From contig JAPLCA010000013.1 in NCBI GenBank assembly GCA_026392465.1, positions 1 to 64,000 of the forward strand: a DNA stretch of 64,000 nucleotides, in the 5' to 3' direction. How positions within the stretch are numbered: the stretch's first letter is position 1; each line of letters opens with the position of its first letter. The position numbers were made by a program, and so were the translations under genes. The DNA is from Propionibacteriales bacterium (GTDB lineage: Bacteria; Actinomycetota; Actinomycetes; Propionibacteriales; Nocardioidaceae). This document shows positions 1 through 8,876 of this stretch, piece after piece. The notes under the pieces are model-generated. The model worked only from the letters and a program-made list of their open reading frames with translations. It was not told the DNA's origin and ran no database searches.

Positions 1-167
1 GTGGACCGTTCCACGAGAAGGAAGAATCCTTCACCCGTCTGGCCCCGTCAGCGGTGGATGCGCCACCTGAAGAGCGCTCAGAAGGTGGCAGATCCACCGA
101 CGGGGGGCGAGGCGTGTGAAGGATTCTTCCTTCTCGTGGAACGGTCCACGAGAAGGAAGAATCCTTC
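1..167. repeat. Long imperfect palindrome, left end outside the window
   Basis: A 23-base arm starting TCCACGAGAAGG sits at 10-32. Its exact reverse complement is at 118-140 and a third copy, in the first orientation, at 145-167. The pair 118-140/145-167 is a perfect 23-bp inverted repeat around a 4-base spacer (acgg). At 1-9 the end of a mirror copy is visible with the complementary spacer (ccgt). The interior 35-115 is also self-complementary with gaps, around AGCGCT at 73-78. The whole is symmetric about position 75, so the full element probably reaches about 17 bases to the left of the window. No ORF of credible composition fits it. Function is unknown. Confidence 0.8.
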
Positions 168-189
168 GTCTCCCCAACCCAAAGGGCAC

Positions 190-299
190 CCAAGATTCTG
201 CATTCACGCGAACCAGGTCGAACGCTTCTGCGTTCACGACGGGATCCCGTAGCAAACGCAGCATCCTTGGCCATTCGGCACGCGAACGCAGATTCTTGC
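190..299. repeat. Second long imperfect palindrome
   Basis: This is an imperfect inverted repeat of about 110 bases centred at 244/245. The core is ACGGGATCCCGT (239-250), flanked by CTGCGTT (228-234) and AACGCAG (255-261). The outermost 20 bases of the arms match at 16 positions. It lies immediately after the first palindrome but has a different sequence. It could form a long hairpin in RNA or single-stranded DNA. Confidence 0.65.
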
Positions 300-493
300 G
301 TCCACCCCGTGCCGAAGCCACAGCCCGAGACCCCAGACCGGCGCAGCTGCCAGCCGCCCGGTCGAGGCCCTTTCGGAGACCAGACCCAGCGTGACCCGGG
401 GCAGCGCAGTGGTGGGTCCAGACCGCCGCAGGCTGCGCACCAGCAAGACAAGACCCCCTGCGGCAGCGCACCAGGCAGGCCGAGCCCCGACGA
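300..493. other. Intergenic stretch left of dciA
   Basis: No convincing gene. One short inverted repeat is visible, GCCGCAGG (425-432) against CCTGCGGC (457-464), which could act as a weak terminator for the leftward dciA transcript. In relatives gyrB follows in this direction and would begin outside the window. Confidence 0.5.
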
Positions 494-1012
494 TCAGCCG
501 TACGTGTCCCGCGGACCGCGACCCTTGACCGAGCGGGGGCCGCGCTTCCAGGAGGGGGCTTGAGGGCCGCGGACCTCGATGCGGACGACGGCGCCGTCGC
601 CGAGCTCCTCGTTGAGGCGGGCGACGAGGCGGGGGGCGAGCAGCCGCAGCTGGGTGGCCCAGGCGGTGGAGTCGGTGGTCACGTGCAGCACTGCGTCCTC
701 GTAGCCGTCGACGGTCGAGTGCCGTGCCACCTCCGAGCCGACGATGGAGGCCCAGTCGGTGAACACGCGCTGCGCCGACAGGCGGTCGTCCCAGCCCTGC
801 TGCCGGACCAGCGCGCCGAGCGCGTCGGCCACGGTGGTCGGGTCCTCCCGACTCTTGCGCCGCCGTGGGGTGGAGCCGTCGGTGCGGCGACGGCGCGGCC
901 GCAGCGGCGCGCCGGTCCCGCGGTAGCTGTCGGCGATCTCGCGGGCCAGGCCGAGCGGGTCGTCGGAGTCGGGCGGCTCCGTGCCGTCGTCGGCGGGAGG
1001 GGTGCCGGACAC
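494..1012 (-). CDS. dciA: DciA-type DUF721 protein, replicative helicase loader candidate
   Basis: A 172-residue protein starting at GTG. The N-terminal 60 residues are acidic then arginine-rich and look disordered. The C-terminal 110 residues carry the DUF721/DciA domain, including the stretch around FTDWASIVG and the hydrophobic LRLLAPRLV helix. In actinobacteria this family is reported to work with DnaB in loading or operating the replicative helicase. DnaB itself is encoded at 31.3 kb here. The gene starts one base after the recF stop, so it is probably co-transcribed and translationally coupled with recF. The assignment rests on domain pattern and on the conserved dnaN-gnd-recF-DUF721 order. 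Confidence 0.88.
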   Translation of the reverse strand: MSGTPPADDGTEPPDSDDPLGLAREIADSYRGTGAPLRPRRRRTDGSTPRRRKSREDPTTVADALGALVRQQGWDDRLSAQRVFTDWASIVGSEVARHSTVDGYEDAVLHVTTDSTAWATQLRLLAPRLVARLNEELGDGAVVRIEVRGPQAPSWKRGPRSVKGRGPRDTYG

Positions 1013-1013
1013 G

Positions 1014-2147
1014 TCAGGCCTCCGTGACCTTGCCGGCGTGCACGTCGAAGCGGTGCCCGGCGAGCACGGCGGGGACGTCGTCGGCGACGGCCGCCGTCAC
1101 GAGCACCTGCTCGGCGTCGCCGACGAGCTCGGCGAGCTGCTCGCGACGCCCCTCGTCGAGCTCGGCGAACACGTCGTCGAGGATCAGCACCGGGTCGTCC
1201 CCGTCGTCGTCGCGCAGCAGCGTGAACGACGCCAGGCGCAGCGCCAGGGCCAGCGACCACGACTCCCCGTGACTCGCGTACCCCTTGGCGGGGAGCTCGC
1301 CGATGACCAGCTCCACCTCGTCGCGGTGCGGTCCGACGAGAGTGACGGCCCGGTCCAGCTCGTCACGCCGCCGCTCCTCGATCCCGGCGAGCAGGGCCTC
1401 GCGCACGCCGGCGGGACTCTCGTCGTCGCTGACCACGGAGCCCCGGTAGGTGGCCGTGACGTCGCGGCGGTCAGGAGCGGCACGGGTGGCGACCGTGCGG
1501 TAGGACTCGACGAGGAACGGCGCGAGGTCGTGAAGCAGGGCGATGCGGGCGGCGACGATCTCGCCGCCGAGCGTGGCGAGCTTGTCGTCCCAGATGTCGA
1601 GAGTAGACAAGTCGACTTGTCGGTTTGTGTATCTGCCCGACCGAGCCGACTTCAGCAGGGTGTTGCGTTGGCGGAGCACGCGCTCGTAGTCAACCTTGAC
1701 GCCAGCCAGCCGCGGCGTGCGCAGCACGAGCAGACCGTCGAGGAAGCGCCGACGGTCGGAGGGGTCGCCCTTCACGAGGGCGAGGTCCTCGGGCGAGAAG
1801 GTGACGGTGCGCAGCACGCCCACCAGGTCCCGCGTGCGCGGGAGGGCGGCCCGGTTCACCCGCGCGCGGTTGGCGCGGCCCGGGGTGATCTCGAGCTCGA
1901 GGAGGGCCGTGCGGTCACCGCGCACGACCTCGGCCCGCACCACCGCCCGCTCCGCACCGGCCCGCACGAGCGGGGTGTCGGAGGAGACGCGGTGCGAGTC
2001 GAGCCGGGACAGGTAGTCGATGGCCTCGACCAGGTTCGTCTTGCCCTGGCCGTTCGCCCCGACGAACGCGGAGGGCCCGGGCTCCAGCGTGATCTCGACC
2101 TCGGGGTAGGACCGGAAGTCGTGCAGCGAGAGGCGGGCGACGCGCAT
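1014..2147 (-). CDS. recF: DNA replication/repair protein RecF
   Basis: A 377-residue SMC-like ATPase that helps load RecA at single-stranded gaps. The Walker A motif GANGQGKT is at about residues 30-37, directly after the family N-terminus (LSLHDFRSY). Walker B appears as [12 protein letters not shown] near the C-terminus, followed by the D-loop region. Length is normal for RecF. The ATG start at 2147 lies just before the gnd stop at 2151, so gnd, recF and dciA form a tight leftward operon. Nothing is missing from the catalytic core. Confidence 0.96.
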   Translation of the reverse strand: MRVARLSLHDFRSYPEVEITLEPGPSAFVGANGQGKTNLVEAIDYLSRLDSHRVSSDTPLVRAGAERAVVRAEVVRGDRTALLELEITPGRANRARVNRAALPRTRDLVGVLRTVTFSPEDLALVKGDPSDRRRFLDGLLVLRTPRLAGVKVDYERVLRQRNTLLKSARSGRYTNRQVDLSTLDIWDDKLATLGGEIVAARIALLHDLAPFLVESYRTVATRAAPDRRDVTATYRGSVVSDDESPAGVREALLAGIEERRRDELDRAVTLVGPHRDEVELVIGELPAKGYASHGESWSLALALRLASFTLLRDDDGDDPVLILDDVFAELDEGRREQLAELVGDAEQVLVTAAVADDVPAVLAGHRFDVHAGKVTEA

Positions 2148-2150
2148 GCG

Positions 2151-3071
2151 TCAGGAGGGGTCGGCGTCGAGGTCGGCCGGCGCGTGCCCGCTCTCCTCGG
2201 CCGCCTGCACGGCGTGGCCGCCGAACTGCTGACGCATCGCCGCCACCGCCTGCATGGCCGGAGACTCGTCCTGGCGCGAGACGAAGCGCGCGAACAGCGA
2301 CGCGGCGATCGTCGGGGCCGGGACGGCGTGGTCGATCGCGGCCTCGACGGTCCAGCGACCCTCGCCGGAGTCCTCGGCGTAGCCGCGGATCTTCGACAGG
2401 CCCGGATCGTCCTGCAGCGCCTTGACGAGCAGGTCGAGCAGCCACGACCGGACGACGGTGCCGACCCGCCACGAGTCGAAGACGTCGGTGACGTTCTCGA
2501 CGAGCTCGGCCTTCTCGAGCAGCTCGAAGCCCTCGGCGTAGGCCTGCATCATCGCGTACTCGATGCCGTTGTGGACCATCTTCGAGAAGTGGCCCGCGCC
2601 CACCCGTCCGGCGTGCACGAACCCCGACTCGCCCTCGGGCTTGAGGACGTCGAAGACCGGCTGGACCTTGGCGATGTCGTGCGGGTCGCCGCCGGCCATC
2701 AGCGCGTAGCCGTTCTCCAGGCCCCAGACCCCGCCGCTCACGCCGCAGTCGACGTAGCCGATGCCCTTCTCCGCAGCCAGCGCCGCGTGCTTCTCGTCGT
2801 CGGTCCAGCGGGAGTTGCCGCCGTCGACGATGACGTCGCCCTCGTCGAGCAGCTCGACGAGGTCCTCGACCGTGGAGCGGGTGATCTCGCCCGCCGGCAC
2901 CATGACCCACACGACCTTGGGCGAGGGCAGCTCCTCGACCAGGGCCTGCAGCGAGTCGACGTCGGTGACGTCAGGGTTGCGGTCGTAGCCGGTGACGGTG
3001 ATGCCGCCGTTGCGCAGACGGGTGCGCATGTTGCCGCCCATCTTGCCGAGTCCGACGAGTCCGAGGTGCAT
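2151..3071 (-). CDS. gnd: 6-phosphogluconate dehydrogenase (decarboxylating), short form
   Basis: A 306-residue enzyme of the short 6-phosphogluconate dehydrogenase class, which oxidises and decarboxylates 6-phosphogluconate to ribulose 5-phosphate. The Rossmann motif GLVGLGKMGGN is at residues 4-14. The substrate motif GGNSRW and the catalytic Lys/Asn segment HFSKMVHNGIEY are present. At about 300 residues it matches the short GntZ-like enzymes rather than the 470-residue E. coli type, and these are often NAD-dependent. Its place between dnaN and recF is a common actinobacterial arrangement. The gene ends 3 bases before the recF start. Confidence 0.94.
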   Translation of the reverse strand: MHLGLVGLGKMGGNMRTRLRNGGITVTGYDRNPDVTDVDSLQALVEELPSPKVVWVMVPAGEITRSTVEDLVELLDEGDVIVDGGNSRWTDDEKHAALAAEKGIGYVDCGVSGGVWGLENGYALMAGGDPHDIAKVQPVFDVLKPEGESGFVHAGRVGAGHFSKMVHNGIEYAMMQAYAEGFELLEKAELVENVTDVFDSWRVGTVVRSWLLDLLVKALQDDPGLSKIRGYAEDSGEGRWTVEAAIDHAVPAPTIAASLFARFVSRQDESPAMQAVAAMRQQFGGHAVQAAEESGHAPADLDADPS

Positions 3072-3116
3072 GGAGGTCCCTCCAGGTGACGACGTTGGTG
3101 CGGTGCGGTGGGCGGG

Positions 3117-4259
3117 TCAGCCCTGGAGCCGCACCGGCATGATCAGGTAGCGGAACGCGCCGTCGGGCGCGTCACCGATCTCGCGGACGCCGGAGATGGC
3201 GGCCGGCTTGGTGTGCTGGGTGAAGGCGAGGTGCACGACCGGGTCGGACATGACGCCGAGTCCCTCCAGCAGGTATCCGGGGTTGAAGCCGATCGAGATG
3301 TCGGCGCCGTCGATGGTCGCCTCGATGGACTCCGACGCCTGGGCGTCGTCGCCGCTGCCGGCCTCGAGCAGCACCTGGCCGTCCGAGAAGGTCAGCCGGA
3401 CGGGGGTGTTGCGCTCCGCGACGAGCGAGACACGCTTGACCGCGTCGACCAGCTCGGACGTGCGGACGTGGGCGACCGTCTCGGACTGTGCCTGGAAGAG
3501 CTGGCGCACCCGCGGGAAGTCGCCCTCGAGCAGCCGGGTCGTCGTGCGGCGCGTGCCGTTGCCGACCGTGCCCTCGAAGCCGATGAGCCCGTCGCCGGCC
3601 TCGCCGGAGGAGATGGCGATGGTGATGTCGGACCCGGAGACCAGGGAGCGCGCCGTCTCGCCGAGCACCCGCGCGGGCACGAGCGCGTGGCCGGAGGCGT
3701 CGCTCGCCTCGGGCGACCACTGCAGCTCGCGCAGGCTGGCACGGAAGCGGTCGGTGGCCATGAGGGAGATCGTCGAGCCGTCGATCTCCAGCCGCACGCC
3801 GGTGAGCAGCGGCAGCATCTCGTCGCGGCCGGCGGCGGCACTGGCCTGCGCGACCGCCGTGGCGAACTCGTCGGCCTTGATGGTGCCCGACGCGGTCGGC
3901 ATCTGCGGCAGCTGCGGGTACTCCTCGACCGGCATCGTGGAGAGGCTGAACCGAGCGCTGCCGCAGGAGACCTGGACCTTGGTGCCGTCGAGGCTCACGT
4001 CGATCGGCTTCGACGGCAGCGACTTGACGATCTCCGACAGCAGCCTGCCCGAGACCAGGGCGCGTCCGTCGTCGGCGACCTCCGCCGGAAGCGTGGCGCG
4101 GGTGGAGGTCTCGTAGTCGAACCCCGACAGCGTGAGCCCGTCGCCAGCGGTCTGGATGAGGAGCCCGGCGAGGACGGGCACGCTCGGCCGGGTGGGCAGG
4201 CTGCGTGCGGTCCACGCCACGGCGTCGGCGAACGTGTCGCGATCGATGCGGAATCTCAC
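3117..4259 (-). CDS. dnaN: DNA polymerase III beta subunit, sliding clamp
   Basis: The 380-residue beta clamp, a ring that tethers the replicative polymerase to DNA. Start chosen at GTG 4259 (VRFRIDRDTFADAV), which matches the family N-terminus. The open frame continues upstream without clamp homology. GAAAGG lies about 9 bases upstream, and a -10 box TAGTCT (4285-4290 on the minus strand) would give a short leader. The three-fold beta-clamp pattern is complete and ends in the family signature YLIMPVRL. An ATG at 4280 is possible but less likely. Confidence 0.95.
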   Translation of the reverse strand: MRFRIDRDTFADAVAWTARSLPTRPSVPVLAGLLIQTAGDGLTLSGFDYETSTRATLPAEVADDGRALVSGRLLSEIVKSLPSKPIDVSLDGTKVQVSCGSARFSLSTMPVEEYPQLPQMPTASGTIKADEFATAVAQASAAAGRDEMLPLLTGVRLEIDGSTISLMATDRFRASLRELQWSPEASDASGHALVPARVLGETARSLVSGSDITIAISSGEAGDGLIGFEGTVGNGTRRTTTRLLEGDFPRVRQLFQAQSETVAHVRTSELVDAVKRVSLVAERNTPVRLTFSDGQVLLEAGSGDDAQASESIEATIDGADISIGFNPGYLLEGLGVMSDPVVHLAFTQHTKPAAISGVREIGDAPDGAFRYLIMPVRLQG

Positions 4260-4652
4260 GAATCGAGGCCTTTCGGGCATGAGAAGACTAGGACTGCATC
4301 CTGCCACGGACACGGTGCGAAGCGTAGGTCGGGAGAGGCGTCCTGAGGACGTTGTCCCGCTCGTCCACACCCAGGCCGTCCCGTCACTCTTGCGGGGGAT
4401 CCGGACATGTAACTCCCTCGTCGTCGTCGTAGGCGGTGTGGATTCGGTGGACAACCGACGTCGGCGCAGGTCAGGTGGCGTGTCGGGGCGTGGACGGCGG
4501 TGTGGGCGTGCCGTGGACACACCCCAGAGGGCTGTGCACGTCCGCGCGTCGTTCACACCTCGTTCACACGTCGGTCGCGTCTGTCCACCTGAGGTCGAGA
4601 CTTTCCCACAGAGTCGTCCCCAGGTGTGCATGAAGCCCGCGGGCACGACGCG
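4260..4652. other. oriC: Probable chromosomal replication origin (oriC)
   Basis: The dnaN-dnaA spacer, where most actinobacterial origins lie. It holds several imperfect DnaA boxes relative to TTGTCCACA: TTGTCCACC at 4446-4454 (minus strand), CGTCCACAC at 4362-4370, CTGTCCACC at 4581-4589 and TTTCCCACA at 4602-4610. GTTCACAC repeats around 4551-4570 may be further weak sites. No strongly AT-rich unwinding element stands out, so the assignment rests on position and box density. The dnaN promoter lies at its left edge. Confidence 0.78.
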
Positions 4653-4685
4653 ACGAGGCCGACGTCGCTCGGACGTCGGCCTCGT
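4653..4685. terminator. Hairpin terminator of dnaA
   Basis: A perfect 14-bp inverted repeat (ACGAGGCCGACGTC at 4653-4666, complement at 4672-4685) with a 5-base loop, just after the dnaA stop. It has no clear T tract, as is usual in high-GC genomes. It would separate dnaA transcription from the origin. Confidence 0.75.
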
Positions 4686-4708
4686 GGTGGCAGCGGGTGC
4701 CGCGCGGA

Positions 4709-6256
4709 TCAGTTCTGGCGCGCCTGCTGCTTGATGCGGTTCGTCAGCTCCGTGACCTGGTTGTAGACCGCGTGCTTCTCGGCCATGAGCTTGCGGATCT
4801 TGCGGTCGGCGTGCATGACCGTCGTGTGGTCGCGTCCTCCGAAGTCGGCGCCGATCTTCGGCAGCGACATGTCGGTCAGCTCACGGCACAGGTACATCGC
4901 GATCTGCCGGGCGAGGACGAGGTCGCGGCTGCGATTCGTGCCGCACAGCTCCTCGATGCTGAACTCGGAGTAGGCCGCGGTCTGCGCGAGGATCACGCCC
5001 GACGTGATCTCGGGCTCCTCGCCCTCGGCGACGAGGTCCTTCAGGACGATCTGCGCGAGCTGCAGGTCGACGGTCGTGCCCTGCAGGTTCGCGAAGGCGG
5101 TGGCGCGGATGAGCGCGCCCTCCAGTTCGCGGATGTTGGTCTGCACCTTGCTGGCGATGAACTCCAGGACGTCCGCCGGCGCCGTGAGCTTCTCGATGGC
5201 CGCCTTCTTGCGCAGGATGGCGATGCGGGTCTCGAGGTCGGGCGGCAGCATCTCGGTCTGCAGGCCCCACTCGAACCGGTTGCGCAGCCGTTCCTCGAGC
5301 GTGCGCAGGTTCTTCGGCGGCCGGTCCGACGTCATGACGATCTGCTTGTTGGCGTTGTGCAGCGCGTTGAAGGTGTGGAAGAACTCCGTCTGCGTCGACT
5401 CCTTGTTCTCCAGGAACTGGATGTCGTCGACGAGGAGCACGTCGATCTCGCGGTACTTCTGGCGCAGCGCGGCGGTGCGGTTCTCACGGATGGCGTTGAT
5501 GACGTCGTTCGTGAACTCCTCGCTGTTGACGTAGCGCACGCGCGAGGACGGGTAGAGGTTGAGCACGTAGTGGCCGATGGCGTGCAGCAGGTGGGTCTTG
5601 CCCAGACCCGAGTCGCCGTGGATGACGAGCGGGTTGTACGCCTTTCCGGGAGCCTCGGCCGCCGCGACGGCGGCCGCGTGGGCGAAGCGGTTGGACGAGC
5701 CGATGACGAAGTTCTCGAACAGGTACCGGGCGTTGAGCCGGGCCTCGTGCGCGCTGGTCCGACGCTGCACCGGGTCGGGCTCCTGGGCCCAGCTCGGCAC
5801 GAACTCGTCGACGTCGATCTCCTCGCCCTCCTCCTCGGGTGCGGGCGGCACCACGGAAAGTGGATGTGTCGACTTGTCGTCTTTTGGAGGTACTGAGGAC
5901 TGCGGTGCGGTGTGCTGGGGACCGGTCGGGTGCGGGCGGTCCTCGACCTGCGGTGCGGCGGAGGCAGGACGGTCGCGGGCACGGTCGGTGAGCGAGGGCT
6001 CGATGGTGACGACGAGGCGGACCTGTTCGCCGAGGTGCGACGACAGGGCGTGCTCGAGGGCGGGGCGGACCCGCGACTCCAGCTGCGCACGACTCAGGTC
6101 GTCGGGCACGCCGACGATGAAGATCCCCGGGTGCCGGCTGATCGGCTCGGCGCTGTAGACCCAGACGCGGGCGCCGTTCGACAACGTCGAGACGGCGTGG
6201 TCCCACGCCGTGGAGAGCTCGAGGTCGTCCGAGGTCTGCCCTGAGGCGTCGGTCAT
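4709..6256 (-). CDS. dnaA: Chromosomal replication initiator DnaA
   Basis: The 515-residue initiator ATPase that binds DnaA boxes and opens oriC. Start chosen at ATG 6256 (MTDASGQTSDD), with GGGAG six bases upstream. The open frame extends 14 codons further without support. Domain I covers about residues 1-90, followed by a long acidic/proline linker to about 160. The AAA+ core has Walker A GDSGLGKT (214-221) and Walker B VLLVDD (273-278). The C-terminal DNA-binding domain carries the signature GGRDHTTVMHADRKI. Three DnaA boxes around its own promoter suggest autoregulation. Confidence 0.97.
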   Translation of the reverse strand: MTDASGQTSDDLELSTAWDHAVSTLSNGARVWVYSAEPISRHPGIFIVGVPDDLSRAQLESRVRPALEHALSSHLGEQVRLVVTIEPSLTDRARDRPASAAPQVEDRPHPTGPQHTAPQSSVPPKDDKSTHPLSVVPPAPEEEGEEIDVDEFVPSWAQEPDPVQRRTSAHEARLNARYLFENFVIGSSNRFAHAAAVAAAEAPGKAYNPLVIHGDSGLGKTHLLHAIGHYVLNLYPSSRVRYVNSEEFTNDVINAIRENRTAALRQKYREIDVLLVDDIQFLENKESTQTEFFHTFNALHNANKQIVMTSDRPPKNLRTLEERLRNRFEWGLQTEMLPPDLETRIAILRKKAAIEKLTAPADVLEFIASKVQTNIRELEGALIRATAFANLQGTTVDLQLAQIVLKDLVAEGEEPEITSGVILAQTAAYSEFSIEELCGTNRSRDLVLARQIAMYLCRELTDMSLPKIGADFGGRDHTTVMHADRKIRKLMAEKHAVYNQVTELTNRIKQQARQN

Positions 6257-6278
6257 GCAGGTCTCCCGAGGGGTCGCG

Positions 6279-6341
6279 TGGTCCACAGAGTTGTCCACAC
6301 GGTGTGCATCCAGCTACCCGCTGGTCCTGCGCTGTGGAAAA
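6279..6341. promoter_or_regulatory. DnaA-box cluster upstream of dnaA
   Basis: TTGTCCACA (6291-6299) matches the consensus exactly. TGGTCCACA (6279-6287) differs at one base. TTTTCCACA lies on the minus strand at 6333-6341, just downstream of the dnaA -10 box. Their position in the dnaA leader fits autoregulation by DnaA. Confidence 0.8.
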
Positions 6342-6356
6342 AGGCGCAGAGCGGCG

Positions 6357-6386
6357 ACGCTAGCAGCGGTCGCGAGGTGGTTTCAA
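6357..6386 (-). promoter_or_regulatory. dnaA promoter
   Basis: On the minus strand, TTGAAA (6381-6386) is followed after 18 bases by TAGCGT (6357-6362). Transcription would start near 6350, giving a leader of about 95 bases that contains the DnaA boxes. Confidence 0.7.
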
Positions 6387-6463
6387 GCGGGTTGGCAAGA
6401 TTGCCGCGGTGCGCTCGGCGTGTCGCGTGGACCGGTCGGTCGCAGGTAGCCTATGGGGCGGGT

Positions 6464-6492
6464 TTGACCACGCTCCAGCCGCCCCGTACCGT
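6464..6492 (+). promoter_or_regulatory. rpmH promoter
   Basis: TTGACC (6464-6469), 17 bases, then TACCGT (6487-6492): a good housekeeping sigma promoter. It would start near 6499, leaving a leader of about 100 bases before rpmH. Together with the divergent dnaA promoter it accounts for most of the 343-base dnaA-rpmH spacer. Confidence 0.75.
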
Positions 6493-6599
6493 GGAGCAGT
6501 CGTGCAACACGACCGTTGCCGCATGCCCACGACCGAGATCTTCGCCGTGGGCGAGCGGTGGCCGTCGATCCCGGCCCGAATCGTCGAAGGACCAAACTC

Positions 6600-6737
6600 G
6601 TGAGCAAGCGTACGTACCAGCCGAACAACCGCCGTCGCGCCAAGAAGCACGGCTTCCGCCTGCGCATGCGCACGCGTGCGGGCCGCGCCATCCTGGCCAA
6701 CCGTCGCCGCAAGGGCCGCGCGAACCTCTCCGCCTGA
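6600..6737 (+). CDS. rpmH: 50S ribosomal protein bL34
   Basis: A 45-residue, highly basic ribosomal protein starting at GTG 6600 ([20 protein letters not shown]), preceded by GAAGGA. The whole sequence matches the bL34 family from the first residues to the end. A longer in-frame reading from 6516 adds 28 residues with no family resemblance. It is first in the rightward rpmH-rnpA-yidD-yidC-khpB-rsmG operon that is standard beside dnaA. Confidence 0.97.
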   Translation: MSKRTYQPNNRRRAKKHGFRLRMRTRAGRAILANRRRKGRANLSA

Positions 6738-6740
6738 GCC

Positions 6741-7118
6741 GTGCTCGGGCGGCCCCACCGGATGCGTGAGGCCGGCGACTTCAAGGTCGCCGTCCGCCGC
6801 GGGGTGAAGGCGTCGTCGCCGACCCTCGTCGCGCATCTCTCGATCGGAACCGACGGAGACACCTCCGTCGGTTTCGTCGTGTCCAAGGCGGTGGGGTCGG
6901 CCGTCGTGCGCAACCGCGTGAAGCGTCGGCTGCGGCACCGCGTGCGCGACCACCTCGAGCACGGGGCGCTCGCCTCGGTGCCGCCGGGGTCACGCCTCGT
7001 CGTCCGTGCGCTGCCCCGTGCGGCGTCCGTCGACGGCGCGACGTTGTCGGCCGACCTCGCTGCCGTGCTGGGCACCGCGGTCGAGAAGGCGGAGCGTCGC
7101 GCCGGGGTGCGTCCGTGA
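6741..7118 (+). CDS. rnpA: Ribonuclease P protein component
   Basis: A 125-residue basic protein that assists the RNase P RNA in maturing tRNA 5' ends. Start at GTG 6741 gives the usual N-terminus ([20 protein letters not shown]). The RNP signature is present as [21 protein letters not shown]. It begins 3 bases after rpmH, so the two are co-transcribed. Its TGA overlaps the yidD start codon (GTGA), indicating translational coupling. Length and order are typical. Confidence 0.93.
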   Translation: MLGRPHRMREAGDFKVAVRRGVKASSPTLVAHLSIGTDGDTSVGFVVSKAVGSAVVRNRVKRRLRHRVRDHLEHGALASVPPGSRLVVRALPRAASVDGATLSADLAAVLGTAVEKAERRAGVRP

Positions 7119-7432
7119 GGACGGTGCTCGTGTGGCTGCTCCGGGCCTACCGGTTCGCCATCAGCCCGCTGTACGGCCAGGTCTGCCGCTACTACCCGAC
7201 CTGCTCCGCGTACGCGCTCGAGGCCGTCGAGACCCACGGTGCCGCCCGCGGATCGTGGCTCGCCGCACGACGTGTGTGCCGGTGTCATCCTTGGGCTGCC
7301 GGTGGCGTCGATCCCGTGCCGCCACGACGGGGCACGCGGTCCGCGCCCGAGGACGAGCAGCACCCCTCTGAACCTCCCGTCGCCCCGGCGACGGTCACCC
7401 CCACCCCTGGAGAACCATGTTCGACTTCCTAG
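7115..7432 (+). CDS. yidD: Membrane protein insertion efficiency factor YidD
   Basis: A 105-residue small protein with the YidD core in residues 1-70: a short amphipathic N-terminus ([14 protein letters not shown]), the cysteine motif [16 protein letters not shown] and CRCHPW. The last 35 residues are a proline-rich tail with no family signature. The start overlaps the rnpA stop by 4 bases, and the 3' end overlaps the yidC start by 16 bases. YidD supports YidC-dependent insertion of membrane proteins, in line with its neighbour. Confidence 0.9.
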   Translation: MRTVLVWLLRAYRFAISPLYGQVCRYYPTCSAYALEAVETHGAARGSWLAARRVCRCHPWAAGGVDPVPPRRGTRSAPEDEQHPSEPPVAPATVTPTPGEPCSTS

Positions 7433-8388
7433 GTTCGATCGGCTCGGCCATCATGACGCCGCTGTACTACGCGGTGTCCGGCGTGCTGCTCGTCTGGCAC
7501 GAGATCTTCACGCGGCTCGGCCTCGACCCGTCGGGAGGATGGTCGTGGGCCCTGGCCATCGTCGGCCTGACGGTGACGATCCGTGCGCTGCTCATCCCGC
7601 TGTTCGTGAAGCAGATCAAGAGCAGCCGCAACATGCAGCTCCTGCAGCCGCACATCAAGGAGCTGCAGAAGAAGTACGGCCACGACCGGGAGCGGCTGGC
7701 CCAGGAGCAGATGAAGCTCTGGAAGGAGCACAACACCAACCCGTTCGCGTCGTGCCTGCCCCTGCTGCTGCAGATGCCGGTCTTCTTCGCGCTGTTCCGG
7801 GTGATCGACCAGGCGGCCAAGAACGGTGCCGACGGTGCTCGCGGCTTCATGACCGCGAAGCTGGCCGAGGAGCTGCAGGACGCGGTCTTCCTCGGTGGTC
7901 GGATCGCCGACACCCTCGTCAGCGCGACGCACGTCGAGACGCGCATCATCGCCGTGATCATGGTGCTGACGATGTGCGCCACGCAGTTCTTCACGCAGCG
8001 TCAGCTGATGAGCAAGAACATGCCGCCGGACGCGCTGTCGGGCCCGTACGCCCAGCAGCAGAAGCTCCTCCTCTACGTGCTGCCGGTGGTGTTCGCGGTC
8101 GGCGGCATCGCGTTCCCGGTGGGTGTGCTCATCTACTGGACCACGTCGAACTTCTGGACCATGGGCCAGCAGTTCTACGTGATCCGCAACAACCCCGCGC
8201 CGGGTACGCCGGCGTTCAAGGCGAAGCAGGAGCGCGACGCCAAGCACGGCAAGAACGTCCCGGAGGATCCGCTCAAGGAGATCGAGAAGCCGCACCCGGG
8301 TCTGCAGCGGAACCAGCCGAAGAAGCAGACGCGCAACCAGCGGACCGCCGGGTCCAAGCCGAGCCCGAACAAGAAGAAGAGGAAGTGA
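7417..8388 (+). CDS. yidC: Membrane protein insertase YidC
   Basis: A 323-residue Oxa1/YidC-family insertase lacking the large periplasmic domain, as in Gram-positives. The start ATG 7417 has GGAGA upstream. Core elements are visible: the first membrane segment around [21 protein letters not shown] with the conserved membrane arginine, the coiled cytoplasmic loop ([14 protein letters not shown]), and later hydrophobic segments around [11 protein letters not shown] and [14 protein letters not shown]. The C-terminus is a long lysine/arginine-rich tail ending KKKRK, which may contact the ribosome. Confidence 0.95.
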   Translation: MFDFLGSIGSAIMTPLYYAVSGVLLVWHEIFTRLGLDPSGGWSWALAIVGLTVTIRALLIPLFVKQIKSSRNMQLLQPHIKELQKKYGHDRERLAQEQMKLWKEHNTNPFASCLPLLLQMPVFFALFRVIDQAAKNGADGARGFMTAKLAEELQDAVFLGGRIADTLVSATHVETRIIAVIMVLTMCATQFFTQRQLMSKNMPPDALSGPYAQQQKLLLYVLPVVFAVGGIAFPVGVLIYWTTSNFWTMGQQFYVIRNNPAPGTPAFKAKQERDAKHGKNVPEDPLKEIEKPHPGLQRNQPKKQTRNQRTAGSKPSPNKKKRK

Positions 8389-8395
8389 TCCGGTC

Positions 8396-8869
8396 ATGAC
8401 CGACGCTGCGAAGCTGGAGGCCGAGGGCGACATCGCCGCGGATTTCCTCGAGGAGCTGCTGGACATCGCCGACCTCGACGGCGACATCGACATGGACGTG
8501 GAGAACGACCGCGCGTCGGTCTCGATCGTGGGCGGCGGCCTGGACCACCTGGTCGGTCGCGGTGGAGAGGTCCTCGAGGCGCTCCAGGAGTTGACCAGGC
8601 TCGCGGTGTACCGCGAGACAGGTGAGCGCAGCCGCCTCATGCTCGACGTCGGGGGCTTCCGTGTGCAGCGCCGCGTCGCGCTGGAGTCGGTGGCGGCCGG
8701 TGCGATCGAGCGCGTGCGCGCCGGTGAGCCCCGCGTGGAGCTCGATCCCATGAGCCCGTTCGAGCGCAAGGTGGTGCACGACGCCGTGGCCGCAGCGGGA
8801 CTCGTGAGCGAGTCCGAGGGTGCGGATCGCAGCCGGCACGTGGTCGTCCTGCCGGCGGCGGACGCCTGA
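8396..8869 (+). CDS. khpB: KH/R3H RNA-binding protein (Jag/KhpB)
   Basis: A 157-residue single-stranded nucleic-acid-binding protein. The KH domain spans about residues 15-85 with the GxxG loop in [13 protein letters not shown]. The R3H domain follows at about 90-150 ([17 protein letters not shown]). This is the short form without a Jag-N domain. It lies 7 bases after yidC in the classic yidC-jag-rsmG order. Homologues are reported to influence cell division and elongation through RNA binding; the targets here are unknown. Confidence 0.9.
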   Translation: MTDAAKLEAEGDIAADFLEELLDIADLDGDIDMDVENDRASVSIVGGGLDHLVGRGGEVLEALQELTRLAVYRETGERSRLMLDVGGFRVQRRVALESVAAGAIERVRAGEPRVELDPMSPFERKVVHDAVAAAGLVSESEGADRSRHVVVLPAADA

Positions 8870-8876
8870 GGTCCCG

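Noticed and set aside
981-3089. A 702-codon plus-strand frame over recF and gnd
   Set aside because: It is antisense to two well-supported genes and has biased Arg/Gly/Val content typical of a shadow frame.
4653-4685. tRNA-like or small RNA gene near oriC
   Set aside because: It is a single perfect stem with a short loop right after dnaA. No cloverleaf can be drawn.
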